A stretch of DNA of 64,000 nucleotides from the NCBI GenBank assembly GCA_017540085.1, contig JAFYBQ010000006.1, positions 62,001 through 126,000 on the forward strand, written 5' to 3'. This document shows positions 10,647-18,994 of this stretch, piece after piece. A program made the translations under genes and the position numbers. Position 1 is the stretch's first letter. Every line of letters starts with the position of its first letter. A model generated the notes under the pieces. It made no database searches and was not told where the DNA came from. It worked only from the letters and a program-made list of their open reading frames with translations. This stretch comes from Synergistaceae bacterium (GTDB lineage Bacteria > Synergistota > Synergistia > Synergistales > Aminobacteriaceae).

Positions 10647-12370
10647 TTTTTTCGCTGTCATTAATTTTCTTCCTGCTGCCGGCTGAATGCTGGTGCGCTG
10701 ATTTCGAGGATTATTATCTCAGCGAGGACACAGGAATTACACCCGCTCCCGAAATTGTCCCCGAACAAGTTATCCTCAATGCTGACCGCGTATCATTCAA
10801 CGATGAGACAGGACAGGCTACAGCAGAGGGCAACGCCGTTCTACAGTACAACGGCACAACAATAATGGCCGAAAGAATAGAATACAGCGCAGACAGCCAG
10901 AAGGTCAAAGCAATGCCCCTCCCCGGCGAAAAAATACGCATGACCAACGGAACAAGGACTCTCAACGGCGATCAGATAGATTATGACCTCAGCAGCGGTG
11001 AAGGAATCCTTACAGGCCCGGCAACACGTCTGTCAATCGGCGAGAAGGGCGAAACTCTTTACGTTTACGGCGGAGAAATAAACGTTATCCCCTGGGAGCT
11101 TGCAGAGGAGCGCGGACTCGTAAAAGGCACTCCGCAGGATTACATGCTACAGTGGCGCAACGTCGCAATGACAACATGCGCGCTTGAACATCCGCATTAC
11201 AGGCTTGAATCAAAGCAGATAACATTTATCCCGAACAGAAGAGTCGTCGCCAAAAAACCCCGCGTCTATCTCGGCAATACCTATCTTTTTACGTCCCCTC
11301 TTGATTACGTTGTACAGTTAAAGCGCAGGAAACTCGGCTACACTATGGCACCGTTCCTCAACAGGAGTGAGATACACGGCTCACGCGGAGGCATTACCGG
11401 GACTCTCGGCTGGGAAACAGGCTCGGCCTCTCTGGGATTCTCTTATTCGAGAAGCTCAGGGTTTGAATATATGCTTGAGGTTGAGCAGGAGTTAAACCGC
11501 GATTTTGCCATTCGTGTCGGCGTTGAGCATTCATGGGATGATGTGTGGAAGGAAAAAATCTGGCGGCCCTATGCTACTCTCATGTACAATCATAACGGCT
11601 GGGCGGCTCATTTGAACTGGACGCACAACGAATATATTTCCGACAAGAAAGACAGCTACTATCAGTACAAAGGAAGGCTTGACCGCAAGCCGGAGTTAAT
11701 CGTGTGGGCACCGTGGTTCAGGAACTCAAAATATTCATGGTCGAGGGTTTTCGCGACAATCGGAAATTACGGTGAGACTATCTACAAGATGCCCGACAGA
11801 GGAGACGAAATGCGCTACGGACTCGGCATAAGGAATTACGCCGAAAGGAAAGCCGGAGACGTTGAGCTTTTCGCAAACACTGAAGGAGTCGTGCTGATGT
11901 ATGACGGAACAGACCAGGAAATGCTGAGGAGTTTTATCGGTGCGCGGTATAAAATAGGCGTGTTCGAGCTTGGCACGGGCTACGAGAGGCAATACGCATG
12001 GGGCAGTAGCTCTATGTACTGGGACAAGTACAGCAACAGGCGCAGAATCCATCAGCGTGTAAGATTCCCGATCGGGCGGGAAGTGTATTTAGCGTTTCGC
12101 GGAAGCTATGACTTGTTCGAGTCGATGATTGACGAGACATATTACAGCGTCCAATGGGATACGGACTGCATGATATGGGATCTTCACTACAAGAATGACA
12201 GAACTAGGAACGGAAATGACTCTTTAGGGCTGACTATATCGCTGAAGGCGTTTCCGAGCAGGATGGCGGCGTTCGGGCAGAAAATTGAGGTTGACCCGTT
12301 CGACAGGCCGCTTGATATTCCGGATGATGACGGGAAAATTACCCAAGAAAGTTGGTATCAGCTGCAATGA
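10616..12370 (+). CDS. lptD: LPS-assembly protein LptD (OstA family)
   Basis: 584 residues, short for LptD (often 700-850). A signal peptide (about 1-28, ending CWCA-DF) is followed by an OstA-like domain (about 45-160: VILNADRVSFNDETGQATAE, the usual hydrophobic-x-A-D-x-hydrophobic pattern) and a C-terminal half rich in aromatic amphipathic strands consistent with an outer-membrane beta-barrel. The protein inserts LPS into the outer leaflet. The ATG has GGAGG 9 bases upstream inside the LptC-like gene. Presence of the gene is the main sign that the organism has an LPS-bearing outer membrane. Confidence 0.8.
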   Translation: MAKTKILRTLIFSLSLIFFLLPAECWCADFEDYYLSEDTGITPAPEIVPEQVILNADRVSFNDETGQATAEGNAVLQYNGTTIMAERIEYSADSQKVKAMPLPGEKIRMTNGTRTLNGDQIDYDLSSGEGILTGPATRLSIGEKGETLYVYGGEINVIPWELAEERGLVKGTPQDYMLQWRNVAMTTCALEHPHYRLESKQITFIPNRRVVAKKPRVYLGNTYLFTSPLDYVVQLKRRKLGYTMAPFLNRSEIHGSRGGITGTLGWETGSASLGFSYSRSSGFEYMLEVEQELNRDFAIRVGVEHSWDDVWKEKIWRPYATLMYNHNGWAAHLNWTHNEYISDKKDSYYQYKGRLDRKPELIVWAPWFRNSKYSWSRVFATIGNYGETIYKMPDRGDEMRYGLGIRNYAERKAGDVELFANTEGVVLMYDGTDQEMLRSFIGARYKIGVFELGTGYERQYAWGSSSMYWDKYSNRRRIHQRVRFPIGREVYLAFRGSYDLFESMIDETYYSVQWDTDCMIWDLHYKNDRTRNGNDSLGLTISLKAFPSRMAAFGQKIEVDPFDRPLDIPDDDGKITQESWYQLQ

Positions 12371-13191
12371 TTCACTTATGCTTTATTGACGGGAAATTTG
12401 TTGAGCCTGATGAGGCTGTATTGCCTATCTCAGACCTAATTATACAGCGCGGTGTAGGAGTGTTTGAGGCTTTTGCGTCATTCGGCGGGAAGTCCCTAAT
12501 GCTTACGCCTCACATGGAGAGATTCATAGCCAGCGCGAAAAGCTCAGAGATCGCGAACATTCCCGATGTTGAGTACATGAAAAGCGTTGTCCGCGAGGGA
12601 ATAGCCAGAGTCGGCCATGACGTGAGAATACGCACATTCCTGACAGGCGGCGACAGTTTCGACACGGAGAAAGGCTGCTTCCCTGAGCCTAGATTTTTCG
12701 TGATATTCGATGACGCGGGATTAATTTCGGAGGAAGACCGCGAGAAGGGAGTCATTCTTGAGCCTGTAACATTCGGCAGGGATAATCCTGATGTGAAGAG
12801 CGTGAATTACCGCGCCACATTCAAAATGCCGAAATACGCCTATGATATTCTCTACTGTCCCAACGGTGAAATCACAGAATGCGGACACAGCAATTTCTTC
12901 CTTGTCGTCAACAACAAAATCATCACCGCACCGCTATCACGAGTCCTCAAAGGAACAACACGCGGGGCGGTAATCGAGCTTGCGAAAAAGGAAGGCTATA
13001 CGGTTGAGGAACGCTGTCCGCTCTGGTCAGAATTAACGGGAGCTTCTGAGGCATTTATCACAGGGAGCATGAAACTTGTAGTCCCGGCTGTGAAAATTGG
13101 AGGGATTACGATTTCTGACGGGAAAATGGGACAGGTTACGCGCCGAATATTTGAGCTTTACAGGAAATACATGGAGAACTGGTTAGAGTAG
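12367..13191 (+). CDS. Class IV PLP-dependent aminotransferase
   Basis: 274 residues from the ATG overlapping the lptD stop (ATGA), preferred over a TTG 15 bases earlier. The fold-type IV pattern is clear: F-I-D-G-K-F, ISDLIIQRGVGVFEAF, the PLP lysine in VKSVNYRATF (about residue 143), and NGEITECGHSNFFLV with the E-x-x-x-x-N phosphate-binding block. Substrate cannot be settled from sequence: branched-chain aminotransferase, D-amino-acid aminotransferase and aminodeoxychorismate lyase share these motifs, and the K-S-x-N-Y form favours the first or third. Adjacent genes do not decide. Confidence 0.8.
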   Translation: MIHLCFIDGKFVEPDEAVLPISDLIIQRGVGVFEAFASFGGKSLMLTPHMERFIASAKSSEIANIPDVEYMKSVVREGIARVGHDVRIRTFLTGGDSFDTEKGCFPEPRFFVIFDDAGLISEEDREKGVILEPVTFGRDNPDVKSVNYRATFKMPKYAYDILYCPNGEITECGHSNFFLVVNNKIITAPLSRVLKGTTRGAVIELAKKEGYTVEERCPLWSELTGASEAFITGSMKLVVPAVKIGGITISDGKMGQVTRRIFELYRKYMENWLE

Positions 13192-13374
13192 GGCAACACG
13201 ACACCCCCTCCGCGACTCCTCTCTGCCCTCGCCTTTCGCAGGGTTGTCGACCCCACCCTGCCCTCCCCTTACGCAGGGGAGGCAAGACCTCTGGGACTCT
13301 CGTCCCCCCTGCCAAGGGGGGATACAGGGGGGTGAACCTGCCAAGAGGGGCGGGAAGATTGTAAAAGGCAACAC
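13192..13374. repeat. GC-rich palindromic element between the aminotransferase and ptb
   Basis: Starts right at the aminotransferase stop. It holds two hairpins: CCTCCCCT/AGGGGAGG (13262-13282) and CCCCCCT/AGGGGGG (13304-13322 region), followed by ACAGGGGGGT. The octamer GGCAACAC occurs at both edges (13192-13199 and 13367-13374), as a target-site duplication would. Read in the ptb frame it encodes a PPCQGGIQGG-type peptide, a known artefact of such repeats. A related copy lies inside flhF at 36382-36424. Confidence 0.6.
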
Positions 13375-13435
13375 CTCCGGGATATTAACGGCTCGGAGTA
13401 AGAACATAAAAATTTCAACAGGAGGAAAAATTTTC

Positions 13436-14368
13436 ATGGAACAGATTCGCTCATTGTCGAAGTTAATCGAGGAAGCAACAAAGCTGTGCGCGGAAAAAGG
13501 ACGCAAGCGCATATCCGTAGCCATGGCCGAGGATGCCGGACTCATCTCAGCAATCGAGGAAGCCCGCAAAATCGGACTCGTTGAGGCCACACTCGTAGGA
13601 AATCCCGAAAAGATCAAATCCTGCATAGCCGAAGCCGGAGCCGCCGAGACAAATTATCACATCATCCCCGAAATGAACGAGGCCGCCTGCGGAATCGTCG
13701 CCGTTACTGAAGTGTCGTCAAAGCGCGCTGACATCTACATGAAAGGCCAGCTTCATACAGACAACTTCCTGCGCGGAATGCTCAACAAAGAAGTCGGACT
13801 CCGTGTCGGCAAGAGGGCTATATCACACTGCTATTTCCACTCAATTCCCGGATATGACCGCGTTATATTTATCGCTGACGGCGCATTCAACATGTATCCC
13901 GATCTCAAGATGAAGGCCGACATCGTTCAGAACACCGTAAATTTCGCCCGTTCGCTTGGCGTTGAGCTGCCCAAAGTCGCCTGCCTCGCCGCCGTTGAGA
14001 TGGTCAACCCTGATATGCCCTGCACGCTTGACGCAACAGCACTCGTACAGATGAACGCACGCGGACAGATAAAGAACTGCATTGTTGACGGGCCTCTCGC
14101 ACTCGACAACGCTATAGACGAGGAAGCCGCCAAAATCAAGCACATCAAATCCCCTGTGGCCGGACATGCTGATGTACTTTTCGTGCCTCAGATTGAAGTC
14201 GGCAACGCACTGGCAAAGTCAATCAGCTTCTTCGCAAAGGGAAGCGAGACAGCCGGACTCATCATCGGAGCCGCCGCACCCGTAGTCCTCACAAGCCGAG
14301 CAGACTCACCGAGAGCAAAACTTCTCTCAATCGCCGGAGCCGTAATGCTCGCACATCATCAGGGATAA
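13436..14368 (+). CDS. ptb: Phosphate butyryltransferase / acetyltransferase family
   Basis: 310 residues from the ATG at 13436 (AGGAGG upstream); an open frame continues back into the repeat but is not coding. KVACLAAVEMVNPDMPCTLD, RGQIKNCIVDGPLALDNAID, SPVAGHADVLFVPQIEVGN and PVVLTSRADSPRAKL are the conserved blocks of the PTA/PTB family. Length and these blocks favour phosphate butyryltransferase (acyl-CoA plus phosphate to acyl phosphate), part of acid fermentation with a kinase not seen here. Acetyl- versus butyryl- specificity is not certain. It has its own terminator. Confidence 0.85.
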   Translation: MEQIRSLSKLIEEATKLCAEKGRKRISVAMAEDAGLISAIEEARKIGLVEATLVGNPEKIKSCIAEAGAAETNYHIIPEMNEAACGIVAVTEVSSKRADIYMKGQLHTDNFLRGMLNKEVGLRVGKRAISHCYFHSIPGYDRVIFIADGAFNMYPDLKMKADIVQNTVNFARSLGVELPKVACLAAVEMVNPDMPCTLDATALVQMNARGQIKNCIVDGPLALDNAIDEEAAKIKHIKSPVAGHADVLFVPQIEVGNALAKSISFFAKGSETAGLIIGAAAPVVLTSRADSPRAKLLSIAGAVMLAHHQG

Positions 14369-14385
14369 TTTCATGAGATTCACGG

Positions 14386-14415
14386 CGGGGGACTCTCATG
14401 GGTCTCCCGTTTTTT
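14386..14415 (+). terminator. Rho-independent terminator after ptb
   Basis: Ten-base stem (14386-14395 with 14400-14409, two G-T pairs), TCAT loop, then six T. A strong, complete signal. Confidence 0.85.
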
Positions 14416-14445
14416 GTACAGGCAACAAAGAAAGGATTTACCGTA

Positions 14446-15351
14446 ATGAGAAAATTATTACAATGGCTGATACTAATTCTCGCGCTTCTTATCGCCGTAT
14501 TAATCTGGCAGAAAGCTCCGCAGTCAGCAATATCAATGACAATCGCAATACTTATCGCCGTAACCGCAGTAACTTTCCTCCACAAAGCCCCCGACAACGA
14601 ATTACTTTCAGCCGTCAAAAAACGCGACACTGACCCCGAATATATACAGGAATTAATCAGCGGCGGGGCAAACATCAATTTCCGCGACAATGACGGGCGC
14701 ACACCGCTAATCACAGCCGCCTCGCGAACATCATCAATACATGCATTAAGCATACTGATTGACTCAGGCTCAGAGCTTGAAGCCCGCGACAATGACGGAA
14801 ACACCGCACTAATCGCCGCCGCAATGCTCAACCCTGAGTCAGGAATCACAAACGCCCTCCTGAAATCCGGCGCGGACGTGAACGCAAAGAATGATGACGG
14901 AAATACAGCCCTCATGATGTCGGCCATGTTCAGCAGCAATCCTGAGACAGTACGGCTTCTTGTCGAGGCAAAATCAGACGTGAACGCGAAAAATAATGAG
15001 GGACTCACGGCTCTTCACAGGGCATCGAGGCCGGAATATGTCGCAATGCTCATCGCCTCAGGCGCGGACGTGAACGCAAAAGATCTCATGGGTCATACTC
15101 CGCTGATGAGCGCGGCTTTTGACGACAACCCCGAAATTCTCGCGGCCATGATAAATTCAGGGGCTGACGTGAATATTCAGGACAGGGAAGGAAATACCGC
15201 ACTGATTTACGCGGCGGGGAAAAATCTCGCGGGGAACGTAAAAATCCTCATGAATTACGGCGCGGATATATCGCTGAGGAATATTGACGGGAAATCAGCT
15301 TTTGACTCGGCTCATTCTGAGGACGTGAAAAAACTTCTCGCCGGAAGATAA
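14446..15351 (+). CDS. Membrane-anchored ankyrin-repeat protein
   Basis: 301 residues from the ATG at 14446 (AAAGGA 9 bases upstream), which starts just before two hydrophobic segments (about 1-20 and 26-46). From about residue 50 there are seven or so ankyrin repeats with the usual G-x-T-P/A-L-x-x-A core and N-A-K/R-D-x-x-G linkers, for example NDGNTALIAAAMLNPESG. Such proteins bind other proteins; the membrane anchor suggests an envelope role on one side of the inner membrane. Coding starts 30 bases after the ptb terminator, so it probably has its own promoter. Partner unknown. Confidence 0.8.
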   Translation: MRKLLQWLILILALLIAVLIWQKAPQSAISMTIAILIAVTAVTFLHKAPDNELLSAVKKRDTDPEYIQELISGGANINFRDNDGRTPLITAASRTSSIHALSILIDSGSELEARDNDGNTALIAAAMLNPESGITNALLKSGADVNAKNDDGNTALMMSAMFSSNPETVRLLVEAKSDVNAKNNEGLTALHRASRPEYVAMLIASGADVNAKDLMGHTPLMSAAFDDNPEILAAMINSGADVNIQDREGNTALIYAAGKNLAGNVKILMNYGADISLRNIDGKSAFDSAHSEDVKKLLAGR

Positions 15352-15417
15352 TTTATTCAGGCCATGTGATACAATCATCAGAAATGCTTTTTACCTTTCT
15401 GCAGGAGGGATTGTTGC

Positions 15418-16788
15418 ATGGCCGCTTTCAGGTTTATATTTTCCGCAGCACAGGTGATTCTTGACGCGCTGATATTTTATTTTTGCCTCTCTCTTTTCGG
15501 GATTGAAGCGTCATTCCAGATACGTGCGTCTCTTACAGGGATAGTAACAGCTTTCTACATATTCAGCTCAATGTACGGTTTCGAGAACTGGACATTCTGG
15601 GACGAAACAAAGCAGTGTATGAGATCGCTTCTCTATGCGTTTCTTGTCAGCATTATGTTTCTTTACGCGGAGAGGAACACTATACATTTCTTCAGGTTAA
15701 TACTGGCTTTCGTGATGTTCCTGCCTCTGTGCCTTGCGGTGCGTTATGTCTTCAGGCGTATACTGTTCGGGCTGGGACTTCTTTCAACAAAAGTAATAAT
15801 ACTCGGAGCCGGGAACGCGGGCGAAATTTTTGCGCGGAATATAATCTCCTCGCCTTTCACTGTGCGGAAAGTTCTGGGATTTCTTGACGATGACGAATCC
15901 AAGCAGGGAAAAACAGTGTCAGGACTCCCGGTTCTCGGAAAGCTCTCCGATTTCGAGCGGATTCAGGCCAGTCTTCACGCGGACGAGGCAATAATAGCGA
16001 TTCCGACGGCCTCAAGGCGCGAATTATCCGGGATGCTCAGCAGGGCGGAGGAGCTTGCCGGGAAAGTGCTGTACATTCCTGACATGTATATGCTCAATAC
16101 TATGTCATCAGAGATGAGGAGCATTGGCGGAATGCCGATTATATCTGCCTCGCAGGGGCTTCTGAATCCCGTCAACAGATTCATTAAAGCGATAATAGAC
16201 TATGCCGGGGGCTTCATTGCGCTGTGCCTTCTGTCGCCCTTCATGATTTATGTTGCGTGGAGAGTGAAGCGCGAGGACGGCGGAAGAGTATTTTTCCTCC
16301 ACAAAAGAATCGGCCAGGACTTAAAGCCGTTCAATGTCTACAAATTTCGCACAATGGTTGAGAACGCAGAAGAGATTCTGCAGGAAATGCTTAAAGACGA
16401 AAACCTCCGGCGCGAGTTTGAGGAGGCATTCAAGTTCAAGGACGACAAGAGAATAACAAAGATCGGCCATGTACTTAGGCGCACGAGTCTTGACGAGCTT
16501 CCGCAGCTCTTCAACGTTCTGAGGGGGGAAATGTCGCTTGTAGGCCCGCGTCCTATTGTACAGAAGGAAATAGATCTTTACTACGGCTACAATACAGCCC
16601 GGCAGATATTCAGAATAAAGCCCGGCATGACGGGATATTGGCAAGTCTCCGGGCGCAATGACGTTGAGGACTACCAGCAGAGAATAGATTTCGACCTGTA
16701 CTATATACACAACTGGAGCGTGTGGCTTGACATTATCATTATGACACGTACGGTGAACGAGGTCATTAACGGCTCAGGAGCGTATTGA
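15418..16788 (+). CDS. Undecaprenyl-phosphate sugar phosphotransferase (priming glycosyltransferase)
   Basis: 456 residues, WbaP/CpsE layout. Four N-terminal membrane segments, then a nucleotide-binding-like domain (from about 125: VIILGAGNAGEIFARN), one more hydrophobic segment (about 262-280), and a C-terminal bacterial sugar transferase domain with KRIGQDLKPFNVYKFRTM, TSLDELPQLFNVLRGEMSLV-GPRP and KPGMTGYWQVSGR. It attaches the first sugar phosphate to undecaprenyl phosphate to start an exopolysaccharide, capsule or O-antigen. Sugar specificity not readable. It heads a three-gene polysaccharide group. Confidence 0.9.
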   Translation: MAAFRFIFSAAQVILDALIFYFCLSLFGIEASFQIRASLTGIVTAFYIFSSMYGFENWTFWDETKQCMRSLLYAFLVSIMFLYAERNTIHFFRLILAFVMFLPLCLAVRYVFRRILFGLGLLSTKVIILGAGNAGEIFARNIISSPFTVRKVLGFLDDDESKQGKTVSGLPVLGKLSDFERIQASLHADEAIIAIPTASRRELSGMLSRAEELAGKVLYIPDMYMLNTMSSEMRSIGGMPIISASQGLLNPVNRFIKAIIDYAGGFIALCLLSPFMIYVAWRVKREDGGRVFFLHKRIGQDLKPFNVYKFRTMVENAEEILQEMLKDENLRREFEEAFKFKDDKRITKIGHVLRRTSLDELPQLFNVLRGEMSLVGPRPIVQKEIDLYYGYNTARQIFRIKPGMTGYWQVSGRNDVEDYQQRIDFDLYYIHNWSVWLDIIIMTRTVNEVINGSGAY

Positions 16789-16811
16789 TACCCGCTAATC
16801 CATGATATAAT
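16785..16811 (+). promoter_or_regulatory. Candidate promoter between the two sugar transferases
   Basis: TTGATA (16785-16790) and TATAAT (16806-16811) separated by 15 bases, slightly short. The -35 overlaps the upstream stop codon. Confidence 0.4.
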
Positions 16812-16865
16812 CCTGTCTGTTATTAACAATCTTAAATTCTATCTTAACAGAAAGGATTTGACGCA

Positions 16866-17006
16866 ATGAATTATGATTTTCGCTTTCATTTGCGGATGGT
16901 TTCGTGTGGCTGTCATCGTCTCATTACTCCCTATGGCCGCAATATTTTACGTTCACTCTGTGAGGAACAAGGGCGGGCGTTTTTTTATGGAGGAGTATCG
17001 GCATGA
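16866..17006 (+). CDS. Possible small leader ORF (46 residues)
   Basis: An ATG 9 bases after AAAGGA opens a 46-codon frame (MNYDFRFHLRMVSCGCHRLI ...) whose TGA overlaps the ATG of the second sugar transferase. The ribosome site and ATGA coupling support translation; the peptide resembles nothing I know. A competing frame (16873) with a hydrophobic start is too far from the ribosome site. Confidence 0.3.
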   Translation: MNYDFRFHLRMVSCGCHRLITPYGRNILRSLCEEQGRAFFYGGVSA

Positions 17007-17764
17007 TGGGAACGCTGATTTTCATTGCCGCCGCGTATGCTCTGTGCTTATGTTTCTCACCCGGTACGGCGTGTGCTGATGAAGTCCCTTCAAACGAATC
17101 TGATAAATCCCTCCGAAAAGATTACAGGTATAACATGAAGGACATCCTGAGACGCAAGAGCCGGATATATTTTTTCCTGAAACGCGCTTTTGACATAATT
17201 TCGTCGGGCATAGCACTTTTGCTTCTCTCGCCTGTGTTCTTGGCCGCGGCAATCGCTGTGAAACTTGAAGACGGCGGGCCTGTGTTCTACAGCGCGAAAC
17301 GATGGGGGAAAGACCTAAAGCCGTTCAACATGCACAAGTTCCGCTCTATGAGGGTGAACGCTGAGTCAATGCTTGCAGAGCTTCTCAAAGACAGCGAGCA
17401 GACCGGGCACGCATTCAAGATAAAGGATGACCCGCGTATTACCCGTGTCGGAAAATTCATCAGGAAATACAGCATTGACGAGCTTCCGCAGCTGTGGAAT
17501 ATTTTTGTGGGCGATATGTCCGTTGTAGGCCCCCGGCCTATTATGACAGTCGACACAGAAATGATTGACGATTACGACAGGCAGCGATGGCTTGTCCGCC
17601 CGGGGCTTACGTGCTATTGGCAGATCTCAGGAAGAGCGGACGTAAAGTGGGCGCAGTGGATTGAAATGGATCTTGATTATATCGAGAAAATGAGCCTCAC
17701 TGAGGATTTCATGATGATACTGAAAACTTTTCCCGTTGTATTCAGGGCGCAGGGAGCATATTAG
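17003..17764 (+). CDS. Second bacterial sugar transferase, short form
   Basis: 253 residues, start supported by GGAGGA. It has the catalytic domain only: a hydrophobic N-terminus (1-24, signal-like, ending TACADE), one membrane hairpin (about 62-86), then KRWGKDLKPFNMHKFRSM, SIDELPQLWNIFVGDMSVV-GPRP and RPGLTCYWQISGR. This is the WcaJ/PssY-type core without the nucleotide-binding domain of its upstream paralogue. Two priming enzymes side by side suggest two glycans or one enzyme with a changed sugar. The extra cleavable-looking N-terminus is unusual for the family. Confidence 0.85.
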   Translation: MMGTLIFIAAAYALCLCFSPGTACADEVPSNESDKSLRKDYRYNMKDILRRKSRIYFFLKRAFDIISSGIALLLLSPVFLAAAIAVKLEDGGPVFYSAKRWGKDLKPFNMHKFRSMRVNAESMLAELLKDSEQTGHAFKIKDDPRITRVGKFIRKYSIDELPQLWNIFVGDMSVVGPRPIMTVDTEMIDDYDRQRWLVRPGLTCYWQISGRADVKWAQWIEMDLDYIEKMSLTEDFMMILKTFPVVFRAQGAY

Positions 17765-17819
17765 GCAGTACGCCTCAGAATTGTACGCCTGAAAATATAC
17801 TGAGAAGGGAATCTGACAA

Positions 17820-18947
17820 ATGCAAACATCTTCCGCCATTAACGCGGGGAAACGCAACGTACTTCTTGTAACACTGTACGAAAATTTTAATTATGGCAAT
17901 GTCCTTCAGAGATACGCCCTGACACGGACTCTTGAGAGCTTTGGATTTGAGGTAACGCACCTTTGCGGGGATCAGCCTTCAAAGCTCGAAAAGGTCATGG
18001 CAAACATCAAGCTGCCGATAAAATATATTCTCGCGCTTCTTGGTTCGGAGAAATTCCGCAGACAGTTCCAGCAAAGAAAACGGGAAAAACGCTTCAAGGC
18101 GTTTCAGGACAAGTTTACGGCGGAGAAAATATGTCTGTCATTCCGCGAAGCACTCAGCGCGGACAAATCGCAATGGAGCGAATACTATTGCGCCGTAACA
18201 GGAAGCGACCAGGTGTGGCACAACTGGCACAGGACTCCCGAAGAGCTGAGATATTACTACCTTGAGTTTGTCCCGCCGGAAAAGCGAGTCTGCTACGCTC
18301 CGAGTTTCGGATTCTCGCGCTTCCCGGAGCAGGACATAGAGCTTCACCGCAGGGGGCTTCAGGGATTCAGCCGACTCTCATGCCGTGAAGAGGAAATGCG
18401 GCCATTGATACGCGCCCTCACAGGGCAGGAGGCAGAATTAGTGCTTGACCCGACATTGCTTTTGTCCCCGGAGCAGTGGCGGGAAGTCGCCCAAAAGCCA
18501 AAATACCCCGTGCCGGAACGCTATGTAGTCTGCTACTTTCTCGGACAAATCACGCCGGAATACCAGCAGGCGATTCATGACATGGCCGGAGGGCTTCCCG
18601 TCATAAACATTCATGATATTGACACAGATTATTACATTACGCATCCAGGCGAGTTCGTGTATATGATTGACCGTGCCGATTTTGTAGTTACTGACTCTTT
18701 TCACGGGACTGCGTTCTCTGTGAACTTGGGCAAAAACTTCATGGCGTTCAGGCGGAAACAGAAAAATATGGAGGACATGTTCGGCAGGATTGAGAGCATT
18801 CTCACAAACACGGGGCTGATGAATCATGTTTACGAGTCCGGCATGGATTCGCGGCCTGAAATGCCCGACTCGGTCTCTGTGCGTGAAAAGCTGGGTACAA
18901 TGCGCGAAAAGTCGCTGAAATATCTGCGTGAGTGCCTGAAAGTTTAG
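17820..18947 (+). CDS. Polysaccharide pyruvyl transferase family protein
   Basis: 375 residues. LVTLYENFNYGNVLQRYALT near the start, CAVTGSDQVWHN in the middle, and FVVTDSFHGTAFSVNLGK towards the end are the three hallmarks of this family (CsaB/WcaK group), which adds ketal pyruvate to glycan sugars using phosphoenolpyruvate. No signal peptide, so it acts in the cytoplasm on lipid-linked intermediates made by the two transferases before it. A few members transfer other groups, so the donor is inferred. Confidence 0.85.
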   Translation: MQTSSAINAGKRNVLLVTLYENFNYGNVLQRYALTRTLESFGFEVTHLCGDQPSKLEKVMANIKLPIKYILALLGSEKFRRQFQQRKREKRFKAFQDKFTAEKICLSFREALSADKSQWSEYYCAVTGSDQVWHNWHRTPEELRYYYLEFVPPEKRVCYAPSFGFSRFPEQDIELHRRGLQGFSRLSCREEEMRPLIRALTGQEAELVLDPTLLLSPEQWREVAQKPKYPVPERYVVCYFLGQITPEYQQAIHDMAGGLPVINIHDIDTDYYITHPGEFVYMIDRADFVVTDSFHGTAFSVNLGKNFMAFRRKQKNMEDMFGRIESILTNTGLMNHVYESGMDSRPEMPDSVSVREKLGTMREKSLKYLRECLKV

Positions 18948-18960
18948 GGTGAAAAGAAAA

Positions 18961-18987
18961 TCCCCCTTCACTCAGGCGGGAGGGGGG
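18961..18987. terminator. Bidirectional hairpin between convergent genes
   Basis: CCCCCT (18962-18967) pairs with AGGGGG (18981-18986) with AAAA on both sides; lies between the pyruvyl transferase and nrdJ stops. Confidence 0.55.
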
Positions 18988-18994
18988 AAAATCA

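Noticed and set aside
13244-13435. N-terminal extension of ptb by 64 codons
   Set aside because: The extension is the palindromic repeat read through; the ATG at 13436 has AGGAGG and matches the family start.
16873-17079. 68-codon hydrophobic frame before the second sugar transferase
   Set aside because: Start is 16 bases from the ribosome site, while another frame at 16866 has correct spacing and ATGA coupling.
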